Source: CAYLHX01 sp964383675 (GTDB lineage: Bacteria; Patescibacteriota; Gracilibacteria; UBA1369; LOWO2-01-FULL-3). Taken from it: 64,000 nucleotides of DNA. This document shows, piece after piece, positions 8,832-17,752 of the stretch. The stretch is taken from assembly GCA_964383675.1 (NCBI GenBank), contig CAYLHX010000002.1, forward strand, positions 19,896-83,895, written 5' to 3'. Positions within the stretch are counted from its first letter, which is position 1. Each line of letters starts with the position of its first letter. The translations under genes were made by a program, and so were the position numbers. Below the pieces are notes generated by a model. It searched no databases. It saw nothing but the letters and a program-made list of their open reading frames with translations, and was not told the DNA's origin.

Positions 8832-9485
8832 ATGTTTAAAAAAACTCAACAAAGAGGCTTTACACTGGTGGAACTATTGATTGCAATGACCATATTTATT
8901 ATGTTCGTGGGAATTTTGCTTAGTTCATACACGTATATTGTGCGCTCTCAGCGTGAAGCCAATGATTATCGTGAACTTTATGCGCAATCACGTCAGATTT
9001 TTGATAAGTTGGTTGAAGAGATGCGTGCCGGAATGATTTACTATCCAAGTGATGCGGAAATTAATTCCGATTATCAAAGCGGCAATTCTGAACTTACTTT
9101 GGTTAAACTTAACGAGGATGATGGATCTTTCGTAAGCGCGCAGTTTTTGCTTCAAGAGGATAGAGTTAAATTTATTGAAGCCAATGGTGCCGGTGCGCCA
9201 ACGGTTTACTTTTTGAATTCAGGGTTGGAGAGTGGAGGAGTGGGGGTGAGTGAACTTGTCTTTTATGTTTCTCCGGCGGGAAATCCTTATAGCTCCGGCA
9301 ATACTTTTTATGATAGCCTGCAGTTTCAGCCTAAGATTACGGTTTTTGCCACTTTTGAGAAGAAGCGTACCGTGGGTGAGGAGAGCTTTGTGATCAATTT
9401 ACAGACTACTATCTCCAGCAGATTTTATGCGCCGCTGGAATATAACAGTGAAAATCTAATTTTACCGAACGATGTTGAAATTTAA
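8832..9485 (+). CDS. Minor pseudopilin with prepilin leader (PilW/GspJ-like)
   Basis: 217 residues from ATG 8832; a TTG nine bases upstream is less likely. The leader site is G-FTLVELLIAMTIFIMFVG with Glu5. The C-terminal domain is beta-rich and ends in LQTTISSRF, as in GspJ/PilW-type proteins. It is part of the three-prepilin set expected to prime the pilus or pseudopilus tip. Its 3' end overlaps the next gene by 14 bp. Confidence 0.82.
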   Translation: MFKKTQQRGFTLVELLIAMTIFIMFVGILLSSYTYIVRSQREANDYRELYAQSRQIFDKLVEEMRAGMIYYPSDAEINSDYQSGNSELTLVKLNEDDGSFVSAQFLLQEDRVKFIEANGAGAPTVYFLNSGLESGGVGVSELVFYVSPAGNPYSSGNTFYDSLQFQPKITVFATFEKKRTVGEESFVINLQTTISSRFYAPLEYNSENLILPNDVEI

Positions 9486-10728
9486 TTTATTAGTAAAGGA
9501 TAAGCGAGGAACAGCCCTGATTGTTTCTTTGATGGTAATGGGCGTATTGATAGCCATTTCTCTGGCACTGTCGGCTCTTATTTTTAGAGAGACTCGACTT
9601 ACCAAAAATCTGCTTGATTCCGGTCGAGCTTATTACGCGGCAGAATCGGCTATCGAGGAGGCTTTGTATTTTTTGGATAGTGAGCTGCCAGGCTGGGATA
9701 CGGGTGAAGAAAATGAGTTTGGCAAGCTTAGCAATAAAGCGGTTTTTGAATATGAAGTTAAAAACAAATGTAACTCCTATCCTTGTTTTGACGAAGATGA
9801 ATTTAATTTGGCCAGCATTCCTTTGCATAAGTTTTACGATGTTCTGGAGTTGAATGAAAACATTACTATTCCTTTGTTTACGGTAAACGAACAGGGTGAT
9901 ATTGTGGCAGTGAAAGACTTTACGGTGGAGTTTTATACGCGCTTTGATCCGGCTCAAGATTTGAATTTGAAGTATACCGATGGTTCTGCGATTGCCGGTT
10001 GGGATGTTTTGCGCTGGAAGGTCTTTGGTTTGAATAAAACTGAGAATGGGCTTTTAACCGAATCGATTCATGATTTTACGGCCGTATCTTCCGGTCAAAA
10101 TATAAATGATGGGCAGGAATTTTCTACCAATGCGGAAAAACCTTCTTGGTTTGGTAGCTTGGATTGTGATTCCGTTGGTTCGGATTTAAGGCAAACTGAT
10201 GATATACAGTGTATTGGTTATGCGTCAACGGCCTATTTTGACGCCTCGGAGGAACAAAATGTTGGTACCTGTCAGCACAATGAGGCTCGCGACTATTACT
10301 ACTATGAAAATGGTGAATTTCAGCAAAAAATCCCCTGTTATCCGATTTTGGAGTTCATGCAGAAATATCAGCCGGTTGCCGGAAGTGAGTTTGGCCCTAC
10401 CGGGCTTAACTATCTGAGTCTAACGAATTTGATGAATCCGACAATGCTCAGCAACGAATCTTACCCTACTCAGCAGGATAAGACGAACGCTTCGCGAATT
10501 TTCTATCGCGTAGAAACTTATGATAAGGATACGGTGCGCGAATTTGCCACGATAATTGCCGATGGTTACAGCGGCGATGCCAAACAAAGTATAAAGGTCC
10601 GTATCAAGCGCGATTCTTATATGCCGGTCTTCAATTTCTCTTTGTACAGTACCTACAAAGATGAGAATGAGTCGGCCTTCTATGTGGAGGAAAACGATCC
10701 TTTAAAGGATTTTCAGTTACCCGAGTAA
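9472..10728 (+). CDS. PilX-like pilus-tip protein
   Basis: 418 residues. The N-terminus KRGTALIVSLMVMGVLIAIS resembles PilX/GspK N-termini: a basic residue, then a hydrophobic helix and the downstream RAYYAAESAIEEAL block. There is no FTLxE prepilin site. The large exported domain has several cysteines (CNSYPCF, CDS, CIG, CQHNE, CYP) that may form disulphides. As the last gene of the operon it could form the tip complex with the three minor pilins. Confidence 0.72.
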   Translation: MLKFNLLVKDKRGTALIVSLMVMGVLIAISLALSALIFRETRLTKNLLDSGRAYYAAESAIEEALYFLDSELPGWDTGEENEFGKLSNKAVFEYEVKNKCNSYPCFDEDEFNLASIPLHKFYDVLELNENITIPLFTVNEQGDIVAVKDFTVEFYTRFDPAQDLNLKYTDGSAIAGWDVLRWKVFGLNKTENGLLTESIHDFTAVSSGQNINDGQEFSTNAEKPSWFGSLDCDSVGSDLRQTDDIQCIGYASTAYFDASEEQNVGTCQHNEARDYYYYENGEFQQKIPCYPILEFMQKYQPVAGSEFGPTGLNYLSLTNLMNPTMLSNESYPTQQDKTNASRIFYRVETYDKDTVREFATIIADGYSGDAKQSIKVRIKRDSYMPVFNFSLYSTYKDENESAFYVEENDPLKDFQLPE

Positions 10729-10732
10729 ACAG

Positions 10733-10761
10733 TTGACGGTTTTTCCGCTTATTGGTAGGCT
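10733..10761 (+). promoter_or_regulatory. Leaderless-type promoter for metG
   Basis: TTGACG (10733-10738), 17 bp, TAGGCT (10756-10761), then 6 nt to the metG ATG at 10768. The predicted start site is the A of the ATG itself. No ribosome-binding site is present, which fits. Confidence 0.6.
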
Positions 10762-10767
10762 CTTTTC

Positions 10768-12276
10768 ATGAATAAGTTTTATCTTACAACCGATATCGCT
10801 TATGTGAACGCGCCGCCGCATATCGGTCATGCTTTGGAATTTATACAGGCCGATGCCCTGGCTCGTTATCATCGTTTAATCGAAGACGACACTTTTTTCC
10901 TTACGGGAACCGATGAGCATGGTGTGAAAATATATGAGACAGCTAAAGAACAGGGGATTACCACCCAGCAGTTGGTTGATAAAAATGCGGAGATTTTTAA
11001 ATCGCTGGAGGGGTTGCTCAATCTTTCCAATGATGATTTTATTCGAACCACCGATGAAAGACACAAAGCCGGTGCCAAGAAGTTGTGGCAAAAAATGTTT
11101 GATGCCGGAGATATTTACAGGGATGTTTACCGCGGAAACTATTGTGTGGGTTGTGAGGCTTTTATTCCGGAAAAAGACCTGGATGAGAATGGTATGTGCC
11201 CTAATCATAAGAAAAAGCCTGAGATTTTAGAGGAGGAGAATTATTTCTTTAGACTTTCCAAGTATTCCGAGCGAATCAAGCAGGCTATTGAAAGCGGTGA
11301 ACTTACAATCTTGCCCACGAGTCGTAAGAATGAGATGCTAAATATTATCGGTGAAGGTCTTCATGATGTCAGTTTTTCCAGGCCGAAGAGTGTTTTGCCT
11401 TGGGGAATTGAAGTCCCCAATGATGATACGCAGGTGATGTATGTTTGGTGTGACGCTTTGTCCAATTATATTACCGCACTTGGTTATGCCGAAGAGAGTG
11501 AACGTTATCAAAAATATTGGCCGGCGGAGGTTCACTTGATCGGAAAAGATATTTTGCGCTTTCATGCCGGAGTTTGGATCGGAATGCTTATGTCTGCCGG
11601 TGAGAAGATCCCCAAAGCCGTTTACGTTCATGGTTTTGTGACCAGTGAGGGCCAGAAGATGAGTAAGAGTTTGGGGAATGTGGTTAATCCTCTTGAATAT
11701 CGTGAAAAATACGGAGTGGATCCCTTGAGATATTATTTGCTACGCGAGATTCCAACCGCCGATGACGGCGACTTCAGCCATGGACGGTTTGTGGAGATTT
11801 ACAACAGTGAATTGGCTAATGGGTTGGGGAACCTGGTCAATCGGGTGGTGATGATGACTGAGAAATATTTTGACGGTAAGGCTCCAAAGCCGACTGATGG
11901 CACCGGTGTTTTGCCTCAACTGGAGGAGCTTGAGGAGGATTATAAGAAGAATTTTGAACAATTTGATATCAAAAAGGCGGCCGAAAGCTTGCTGTCGGTT
12001 GTTAATCTCGGCAACAAGTATATTGATGACACAAAACCTTGGGTGATGGCTAAGGAGGAAGATGCCGGTTTAGGTGCAGTGATTTACAATTTGATTGAGC
12101 TGCTGCGCTATATTGTAGTTTTGAGTATTCCTTTCGTGCCAGATACAGCTGATAGAATCGCCCAGCAGATTGGAGTTGATATGGATCAGGTGAGTTTAAA
12201 TTTGCAGTGGGGAGTTACAAAAGAAGGAACCTTAGTTGGTAAATCTGAGGCCCTTTTTCCAAGGTTGGAAGAGTAA
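10768..12276 (+). CDS. metG: Methionyl-tRNA synthetase
   Basis: 502 residues. It attaches Met to tRNA-Met. The class I signature appears as PPHIGHAL (16-23) and KMSKS (297-301). The connective peptide has a single metal knuckle, C126-x2-C129 and C144-x2-H147, like the shorter MetG form. The anticodon-binding helical domain follows (about 370-500), and no C-terminal EMAP/Trbp111 domain is attached. It is expressed from its own promoter after the pilus operon and ends 5 bp from a convergent pilin gene. Confidence 0.96.
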   Translation: MNKFYLTTDIAYVNAPPHIGHALEFIQADALARYHRLIEDDTFFLTGTDEHGVKIYETAKEQGITTQQLVDKNAEIFKSLEGLLNLSNDDFIRTTDERHKAGAKKLWQKMFDAGDIYRDVYRGNYCVGCEAFIPEKDLDENGMCPNHKKKPEILEEENYFFRLSKYSERIKQAIESGELTILPTSRKNEMLNIIGEGLHDVSFSRPKSVLPWGIEVPNDDTQVMYVWCDALSNYITALGYAEESERYQKYWPAEVHLIGKDILRFHAGVWIGMLMSAGEKIPKAVYVHGFVTSEGQKMSKSLGNVVNPLEYREKYGVDPLRYYLLREIPTADDGDFSHGRFVEIYNSELANGLGNLVNRVVMMTEKYFDGKAPKPTDGTGVLPQLEELEEDYKKNFEQFDIKKAAESLLSVVNLGNKYIDDTKPWVMAKEEDAGLGAVIYNLIELLRYIVVLSIPFVPDTADRIAQQIGVDMDQVSLNLQWGVTKEGTLVGKSEALFPRLEE

Positions 12277-12281
12277 TAATT

Positions 12282-12749
12282 TTAAACTTCAGGGATTGGT
12301 TCACTTACCGGTTCTTCGGTGGTTGTTGGTGATGCCGGTGGTGGAGATGCGGAGTCAATTGCGAAGCTGATAAGGAATCTTACTATTGAGTAGGAGAGAA
12401 TGATTACAAATAGTCCAACTATCGACCAAAGCAGATGTTTTTTTCCCTGTTCAACTTTTTCACTGTCGGCGCCACCGGTCACAAGCTCCCAGCCGCCGAG
12501 TCCAATCATAATTACACCGACAGGAGCCGCAAAATACAGCAGTCCGCCGGCAATGATTTGCAGGATGATGATGGCTGCTCCGCCTTCCCGATCATATTTT
12601 AAATTAAAGGGTTCGTTGATAGGGCGAAAATCTTGGGGTATGGTTGCCGCTCCTACGGTTTGGATTATAAGTAGGAATAATAGAGCAAATAAGAGCGGTG
12701 TTTTGATTTTAGCTAGGATTTTCATCACCAGTGGTTGGTAAGTTTTCAA
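12282..12749 (-). CDS. VirB2/TrbC-like pilin paralogue 5 (last in array)
   Basis: 155 residues: signal-like N-terminal helix ending near GAA (about 35), then two membrane helices flanking a short loop GGADSEKVEQGKKHLLWSIVG, and a Pro/Thr/Glu-rich tail. This matches the small pilin family Pfam calls T4SS_pilin, abundant in CPR genomes. The exact function is unproven. The gene overlaps the preceding paralogue by 41 bp. Its acidic, proline-rich C-terminus distinguishes it from the others. Confidence 0.7.
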   Translation of the reverse strand: MKTYQPLVMKILAKIKTPLLFALLFLLIIQTVGAATIPQDFRPINEPFNLKYDREGGAAIIILQIIAGGLLYFAAPVGVIMIGLGGWELVTGGADSEKVEQGKKHLLWSIVGLFVIILSYSIVRFLISFAIDSASPPPASPTTTEEPVSEPIPEV

Positions 12750-13176
12750 AAAATTTAAATTGTGCGATGCCGGAAACTACACCGTAGGCCGCTGCCATTA
12801 TGGCAATACCGATAATAAGATACAGAATGATGTTTTTTGCTTTAGTAAGATCTTCCTCTTTTCCTCGTGAGATCAGATAGTAGATCGCTGCAATGATTAT
12901 GGCGATCAAAGTTAATAGCATTGACCAAAACAATATGGTTTTTATACCTGTCGCTAGAGCTTCTTCGGCGGTTATGTCTGGCAGGGTTTCGACTGCTTCC
13001 AATTCGTTGTTGGGACTGCCAAAGGTAAGCTCATATAGGTCGCTACTATCGGTAAAAGTAGGTAGTAGATGAGTAATATCTGTAGAGGGGGCCGCATTGG
13101 TTGTCTGGATCAACAACAATGCAAAAACTGCTATTGTTACCATTAGTGTGCCGATTTTTTTTATCTTTTTAAGCAT
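12709..13176 (-). CDS. VirB2/TrbC-like pilin paralogue 4
   Basis: 155 residues with a cleavable signal (LLIQTTNAA), an acidic linker of about 55 residues, then two membrane helices around the loop SRGKEEDLTKAKNIILYLIIG. The loop motif (acidic residues, AKNI) is shared by all members of this array. It overlaps its neighbours on both sides (41 bp downstream, 8 bp upstream), so the set is one transcript. Probably an exported or membrane pilin-like subunit. Confidence 0.7.
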   Translation of the reverse strand: MLKKIKKIGTLMVTIAVFALLLIQTTNAAPSTDITHLLPTFTDSSDLYELTFGSPNNELEAVETLPDITAEEALATGIKTILFWSMLLTLIAIIIAAIYYLISRGKEEDLTKAKNIILYLIIGIAIMAAAYGVVSGIAQFKFFENLPTTGDENPS

Positions 13177-13609
13177 TTTCAGTTATTTCAGTACTATTAT
13201 TGTTTTCATCCCCGATAAATTCCAGATTGGTGATGATTCTTACTATTGTGTAGGAAAGTAGGGCTATTATGAATCCCGCAATGCCGTAGATCACTTGTTT
13301 CTTGGCGTTTTCGATGTCTTCTTCGTTACCGTAGGAGATGGTAAAGCGAACGCCTCCAACTATGACAAAAACCAGCGATACCGCTCCCACAAATCCAATC
13401 AGACTGATGGCGAAACGGGGGAGGATAGTGTTTACCAGAATGTTTCTGGCTCCCCCGGATTTTGTTTGTTCGTCTGCTCCCGGACCCGGTAATGTTTCGG
13501 GTTTCTCAATGATTGTCGGCTTAAATTCGTTGTTGGCCAGAGCTGTTCCGGTGATGGTCGGAAGTGTCAGTAGGAGCCCCAGTATTAATGACAAAATTAA
13601 TTTTTTCAT
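13169..13609 (-). CDS. VirB2/TrbC-like pilin paralogue 3
   Basis: 146 residues: signal peptide (LTLPTITGTALA), an about 40-residue linker, and two membrane helices around the loop SYGNEEDIENAKKQVIYGIAG. This is the clearest copy of the family loop (ENAKKQVIYGI). It is separated by 1 bp from paralogue 2 and overlaps paralogue 4 by 8 bp. Role inferred only from family resemblance and linkage to pilT. Confidence 0.72.
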   Translation of the reverse strand: MKKLILSLILGLLLTLPTITGTALANNEFKPTIIEKPETLPGPGADEQTKSGGARNILVNTILPRFAISLIGFVGAVSLVFVIVGGVRFTISYGNEEDIENAKKQVIYGIAGFIIALLSYTIVRIITNLEFIGDENNNSTEITENA

Positions 13610-13610
13610 T

Positions 13611-14318
13611 TTAACGCGTAAAGAATGTTGGGTTTACCGTGTAGAGTATTAGACCGGACAAAAACAGTACGACGATACCGGCAAGTGATTGAACGATTCT
13701 GGTTTTGGCATTTTCTACCGCCTGGGAATCACCGCCGGACATTGAAATCTGAATACCGCTGATAATGATTACAATCACGGCTATAAGACCAACCAGACCT
13801 GCCGACCAACGAAAAATAGTGCTTAGGTACCCTTCCAATAGCGAAGTGCCGCCTTTACTGATTAAGGCCTGGATTCTGTTGCAACGGTAGATTACGTTGA
13901 ACTGCTCTATTTCTGGTTTCTCAAGTCCACTATAGACAGTATTGTCGCATCCTCCAGTGGCATTTAGTACTTCACTGATAGTTTTTAATTCGCCGGTAAT
14001 TTTTTTGTCGCCGGTTCCTGTATATGTTGGGGTGTAGCTAAAGGTGTTACGGTAGCATACGCGACTTTCAAAGTCGTCACCGACCTTTTGAGTTTCGTCG
14101 TTAGCAAAGAGCGGTTCTTCAATAAAAGTTACGATTTTATCTTTATCTTTTTCCGGATCAATACATTGATTTCCGCTGGCTTTTGGAAAGGGATTCTCAA
14201 AGCCCTCTGGTAGCTTGTCCGGTGTCGGTGTTCCCGCCTCATCCGCAAAAGTTGTGCCACTTAGAATGGCTAAGCTTAGCAGGATATATAGAACTATTTT
14301 TACACTGGTGCTTCTCAT
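13611..14318 (-). CDS. VirB2/TrbC-like pilin paralogue 2, with Cys-containing ectodomain
   Basis: 235 residues, the largest of the five. The signal peptide (LSGTTFADEA) is followed by an about 140-residue extracytoplasmic domain with four cysteines (NQC, RVC, GGC, YRC), then two membrane helices around the loop SGGDSQAVENAKTRIVQSLAG. The cysteines may form two disulphides. It overlaps paralogue 1 by 4 bp (ATGA). It may be a specialised (tip or adhesive) subunit. Confidence 0.7.
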   Translation of the reverse strand: MRSTSVKIVLYILLSLAILSGTTFADEAGTPTPDKLPEGFENPFPKASGNQCIDPEKDKDKIVTFIEEPLFANDETQKVGDDFESRVCYRNTFSYTPTYTGTGDKKITGELKTISEVLNATGGCDNTVYSGLEKPEIEQFNVIYRCNRIQALISKGGTSLLEGYLSTIFRWSAGLVGLIAVIVIIISGIQISMSGGDSQAVENAKTRIVQSLAGIVVLFLSGLILYTVNPTFFTR

Positions 14319-14800
14319 GATTGTGGTGGGGGTAATTCGCTGGTTATGAACAGTGATTGGATGAAAATCACGATTATGTATGACATAAAGGTGACGATCA
14401 GGCCGATTACTGCGTATTTGATTATCTCTTTGGCTTCATCGACTTTTTGCTGATTTCCCTGAGCAAACATAAACATAAAGCCACCAATGATCATAATGAT
14501 GATGGAAATTGAACCGATTATGCGAGTGAAAAAATTTATAACTCTGATAATGAAACTTAGAATCGGTGATCTGTTTGCATCTTCAAAATAATCGGGAGTT
14601 TCGTTGTCCAGAGTTAAAATTTTGTTAACATTGAATTTGGCATCTTTGAGGGGATTGGTGTCGGGTGTGATGTTGGTGGGCGTGCTCTTTGTTGCTTCAC
14701 TTCCGGGTGGGCCCTCGACGGCAAAAGCAGTGGTTAGACTGCTTGTGATAAAAACAAGGCCGATTATTGTTAATATGATTTTTTTCATCTTATCCTTCAA
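14315..14800 (-). CDS. VirB2/TrbC-like pilin paralogue 1
   Basis: 161 residues: signal peptide ending at AFA, a linker of about 60 residues, two membrane helices around the loop QGNQQKVDEAKEIIKYAVIG, and a short hydrophilic tail. It overlaps the 3' end of pilT by 11 bp, so it is translated from the same mRNA. This linkage to a retraction-type ATPase is the best clue to function. Confidence 0.72.
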   Translation of the reverse strand: MKDKMKKIILTIIGLVFITSSLTTAFAVEGPPGSEATKSTPTNITPDTNPLKDAKFNVNKILTLDNETPDYFEDANRSPILSFIIRVINFFTRIIGSISIIIMIIGGFMFMFAQGNQQKVDEAKEIIKYAVIGLIVTFMSYIIVIFIQSLFITSELPPPQS

Positions 14801-15833
14801 TTTCTTTAGGAATATTTTCCAGTGCTCTTTCTTCGGTAATTAGACCGGCATTAAGCAGGTCGGTTATAGACTTTTTCATCGTCTGCATGCCCTCTTTGGT
14901 GGAAGTTTCAATGACGGAATTAATCTGGTGTGTAGCCGATTTTCGGATGATATTGGCGATAGCATTGTTGGCGAACATTATCTCAAAGGCGGCAATGCGC
15001 CCTTTTTCGTCTTTGGTTTTAACCAGTGTTTGCCAGAAAACCGCCCTCAAACTTTCAGAGAGCTGTGCACGAACTTGGTTTTGCTGTTCGTGCGGGAAAG
15101 AGTCGATGATGCGGTTAATCGAATTGGCACAACCACGGGTGTGGAGAGTCGCAAAGACCAAGTGCCCGGTTTCCGCGGCGGTGATGGCTTGCTGCATAGT
15201 TTCAAGGTCACGCATTTCTCCCAGTAGTATGATGTCCGGTGCTTCACGTAGCGAACTGCGTAGGGCTTTTTGGAAGCTGTGGGTATGGGTTCCCACCTCT
15301 CTTTGTTGAATTAAACATTGATTGTTTTTGTGGACATACTCGATCGGATCTTCAATGGTTACGATATGTTTTTTCTGATTGCGATTGATCTCGTTGATCA
15401 TGGCGGCCAGGGTTGTGGTTTTACCGCAGCCGGTAGGACCTGTTACGATCACCAGACCATCTTTGAAACCGGTGGCTTTTTTAAGCTGAGCCGGGAGGTT
15501 TAATTCGTCCAGGGATTTGACCGATTCGGGAATAAGGCGCAGCGCCGCTGAAATACCTTTTCTCTGAACAAACATGTTAATTCTGAAACGGGCGATTGTC
15601 TCTATATCGATAGAGAAATCCAGATCCAGATTTTGCTCGAAACGTTGTTTTTGAACCGGATTGAGAAATTCCAAAAGGTATTCCTCGGCCATTTTTTTGG
15701 TGAGTTCAGGGTGTTCTTCGATAGGTACCAGATCACCGTTAATTCTCAGTATTGGCTTACTTCCTGTTGAGATATAGATATCGGAAGCATTGTACTGAAC
15801 CGCTGTTCTGAGTATTTTCGATAATTTAATCAT
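14790..15833 (-). CDS. pilT: PilT-type twitching motility/retraction ATPase
   Basis: 347 residues from ATG 15833; a longer reading to 15890 would run through the promoter. The GspE/PilT ATPase has Walker A GPTGCGKT, the Asp box (TIEDPIEYVH), Walker B ILLGEMRD and the His box ATLHTRGCANSINRI. The N-terminal RIN/ASDIYI block marks PilT/PilU. PilT powers depolymerisation of type IV pili. It heads the operon with five pilin-like genes rather than standing with the pilC operon. Confidence 0.93.
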   Translation of the reverse strand: MIKLSKILRTAVQYNASDIYISTGSKPILRINGDLVPIEEHPELTKKMAEEYLLEFLNPVQKQRFEQNLDLDFSIDIETIARFRINMFVQRKGISAALRLIPESVKSLDELNLPAQLKKATGFKDGLVIVTGPTGCGKTTTLAAMINEINRNQKKHIVTIEDPIEYVHKNNQCLIQQREVGTHTHSFQKALRSSLREAPDIILLGEMRDLETMQQAITAAETGHLVFATLHTRGCANSINRIIDSFPHEQQNQVRAQLSESLRAVFWQTLVKTKDEKGRIAAFEIMFANNAIANIIRKSATHQINSVIETSTKEGMQTMKKSITDLLNAGLITEERALENIPKEIEG

Positions 15834-15854
15834 TTTGTTTTTTGTTTTCCCTTT

Positions 15855-15883
15855 ATTATAACATTTTTGGCCATTTCGAACAA
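15855..15883 (-). promoter_or_regulatory. Promoter of the pilT-pilin array operon
   Basis: Minus-strand TTGTTC (15878-15883), 17 bp, TATAAT (15855-15860), with an extended -10 TGT. The predicted leader is about 15 nt, A-rich, without a Shine-Dalgarno. No other promoter is obvious before the five overlapping pilin genes. Confidence 0.7.
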
Positions 15884-15930
15884 GAGGCAAATGGCCTATT
15901 TGCCATAGTTTGAGGTTCTAATAGAGGCGC

Positions 15931-16746
15931 TTATCTTGCCAGTTTTTCGTCTGGGGGATTTTCTGTTTCTTCCTCAGCGGAGTTAGAAGGCTCTTCCGTA
16001 GCTTCGCTTTCGGAAGTGTCGGTGGAATCTACGTTGTAAATGTCTTTTAGTTCGCTTACCGTCTCTTCCAACTCTTCAATTTCAGCGGAATTGGATTCTT
16101 CTTCAGTCTCTTCCGTGGTCTCTTCGGTAGTCTCTTCTGGTGCGCTTTCTTCTTCAGCCGGTTCTTCTGAAGTTTCGGAATTACTTTCTTCTATATTGGT
16201 CTCATCTGGGATTTCCGTATTTTCGTTATCTGTTGCCGGTGAATTGAAGAAAAAGAAGTAGGCTAGAGCTCCGAGAATGAGTACCGCAACGATAATTACA
16301 CCAATGATTAGATATTTTCTGTTCATTGGCGCTTTGTTTTGATCGGTTATCTCGGTTGCGGCTTCGTTAAGTTGTTCTTCAAGCTGTTTGTCCAGCTCGT
16401 TATGGTTTGGAGTAGCTTCAGAAGTTAACTCAATTGGATGAGGTTCGGTTGGTTTTTGTTCCGGAGATGGTTGTGGGGTTGACGGTGGGGTGACTGGTGG
16501 TGCGACTGGTGCAGCAGGCTCTGCCGGAGTGGCAGGAGGGATTGCGGGCGCTGGCGGTTCCGGAGTGGCTGAGGGGTCCGGTGGTGGTGTGCTTTGTCCA
16601 CCGTTGCCGGTGTTAAGCGGATGCTGGTCCATAGATACCGGAGTTCCGGGTTGTTGGTATTGCCCGTTTGGCGCAGCTTTATTTGCTGAATCGTCAGTGT
16701 TTAATTGAAACACATAGTTGTCATTTGGATTGTTTTCGTCGGCCAT
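15931..16746 (-). CDS. Hypothetical single-pass membrane protein, Pro-rich inside and Glu/Ser/Thr-rich outside
   Basis: 271 residues, not recognised. Residues 1-140 are hydrophilic with a Pro/Ala-rich region (about 55-105). One membrane helix (about 146-167, ending AYFFFF) follows the basic NRKY. The remaining 100 residues are dominated by Glu, Ser and Thr. Low complexity prevents family assignment. It lies 14 bp downstream of the next hypothetical gene and ends about 100 bp before the pilT promoter, so it may belong to the envelope set but not to the pilT transcript. Confidence 0.65.
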   Translation of the reverse strand: MADENNPNDNYVFQLNTDDSANKAAPNGQYQQPGTPVSMDQHPLNTGNGGQSTPPPDPSATPEPPAPAIPPATPAEPAAPVAPPVTPPSTPQPSPEQKPTEPHPIELTSEATPNHNELDKQLEEQLNEAATEITDQNKAPMNRKYLIIGVIIVAVLILGALAYFFFFNSPATDNENTEIPDETNIEESNSETSEEPAEEESAPEETTEETTEETEEESNSAEIEELEETVSELKDIYNVDSTDTSESEATEEPSNSAEEETENPPDEKLAR

Positions 16747-16760
16747 TTTAAGAGGTTAGA

Positions 16761-17318
16761 TTATTCCAACTCCATTTCATCATCCTCGGATTTGGGGATG
16801 ATATGTTCAATTGCTCCCCATTCACTATCCTCAAGTTCCGGAATTACCAAGGTAACTTTATCACCAACTTCTCCTTTAAAATAGGTGACTGAAGCTAAAA
16901 GAACTTTATAGGCTTTGCCGCTGGCGATTACCTTATATTGGCCGTCTTCATAAGTAAGAGTTCCAAGAATTCGCTTTCTTTCAGTGGGGCCGATTTGTTT
17001 GTAAACAAAAGAGCCATCTGGGGTGATGGTTAATTTAAGCACGTCTCCCGGCACAAGTTTTGATTTGCTGGCATAGTTTGCCGGTACAGGATATTCTTTG
17101 CCGCCTTTGTCGGACATTTTTTCGCCGTCAAAAACACCTTCAACTATTGTATCGTCTCCTTCTTTGGTTGTGTCGTCCAGTTCGGCTGCTATTTTAGTAT
17201 AGACGCTTTTCGAAGAGGATCCGGTGAGCTCATTGATAATCTGCTTGGCCGATCTCAAATTCGATTCAGCTGATTCAAGCATTTCTTTTACCAGGGCAAG
17301 TTTGGAAGCTTGTGACAT
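16761..17318 (-). CDS. Hypothetical cytoplasmic protein with N-terminal helix and beta-barrel-like C-terminus
   Basis: 185 residues without a recognised family. Residues 1-40 form an amphipathic helix (MLESAESNLRSAKQIINEL). The remainder is beta-rich: KSKLVPGDVLKLTITPDGSF and GEVGDKVTLVIPE look like barrel strands, and it ends in an acidic tail. There is no signal or membrane segment. It has a good promoter and is followed 14 bp later by the membrane protein gene. The protein is composed like a regulatory or nucleic-acid-binding factor, but that is only an impression. Confidence 0.7.
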   Translation of the reverse strand: MSQASKLALVKEMLESAESNLRSAKQIINELTGSSSKSVYTKIAAELDDTTKEGDDTIVEGVFDGEKMSDKGGKEYPVPANYASKSKLVPGDVLKLTITPDGSFVYKQIGPTERKRILGTLTYEDGQYKVIASGKAYKVLLASVTYFKGEVGDKVTLVIPELEDSEWGAIEHIIPKSEDDEMELE

Positions 17319-17352
17319 TTTGTTTTTCTTTTAATTTTTTGATGTTGGCATA

Positions 17353-17381
17353 ATTATAGCAAAAAATTGAAGTTTCTACAA
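17353..17381 (-). promoter_or_regulatory. Promoter for the two-gene hypothetical operon
   Basis: Minus-strand TTGTAG (17376-17381), 17 bp, TATAAT (17353-17358) with extended TGC. It gives a leader of about 30 nt rich in A and lacking a Shine-Dalgarno. Confidence 0.6.
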
Positions 17382-17382
17382 T

Positions 17383-17742
17383 TCAGCTATCTTGACTTTT
17401 TTCCTTAATTATTGTTTGGAAGAATGCGCGACGGATGATACCGAGGTTGGAGAAAATACGGAAGGTGAAAACTACGGTAGCTGCCAGATAAAGGTCCAGA
17501 CCCAGTTTTTCTCCCAAGTAGGTAATGCCTATGGCTAAAAGAATATTAAAAATCAGACCGGTTGAAAAAAGGACCGGATCGTAATCTTCCTTGGTGACTT
17601 CGGCCTTGATACCGCCGAAAAGCGAGTCTAGGATCCCGACGATGATTACCGCTGTGTATTTGATGTATTCAATTGGAATGGTGTAGCTAGTGTTTAAGCC
17701 CACAATTATACCGATCAAAATTCCAACTACTGCCCAAATCAT
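17383..17742 (-). CDS. sbp: Small basic protein, Sbp/DUF1290 family
   Basis: 119 residues with three to four membrane helices. The family pattern is visible: an N-terminal GILIGIIVGL helix, YIKYTAVIIVGILDSLFGGIKA, and a C-terminal FRIFSNLGIIRR. In Firmicutes this gene lies beside divIB/ftsA/ftsZ. Here it follows ftsQ by 10 bp, the same neighbourhood. Biochemical role unknown; probably linked to cell division or envelope. Confidence 0.82.
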   Translation of the reverse strand: MIWAVVGILIGIIVGLNTSYTIPIEYIKYTAVIIVGILDSLFGGIKAEVTKEDYDPVLFSTGLIFNILLAIGITYLGEKLGLDLYLAATVVFTFRIFSNLGIIRRAFFQTIIKEKSQDS

Positions 17743-17752
17743 AAAAAGTGCT

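Noticed and set aside
16040..16708. Plus-strand Ser-rich and Gly-rich ORFs
   Set aside because: They lie opposite the low-complexity Glu/Ser and Pro/Ala regions of the membrane protein gene and are composition artefacts.
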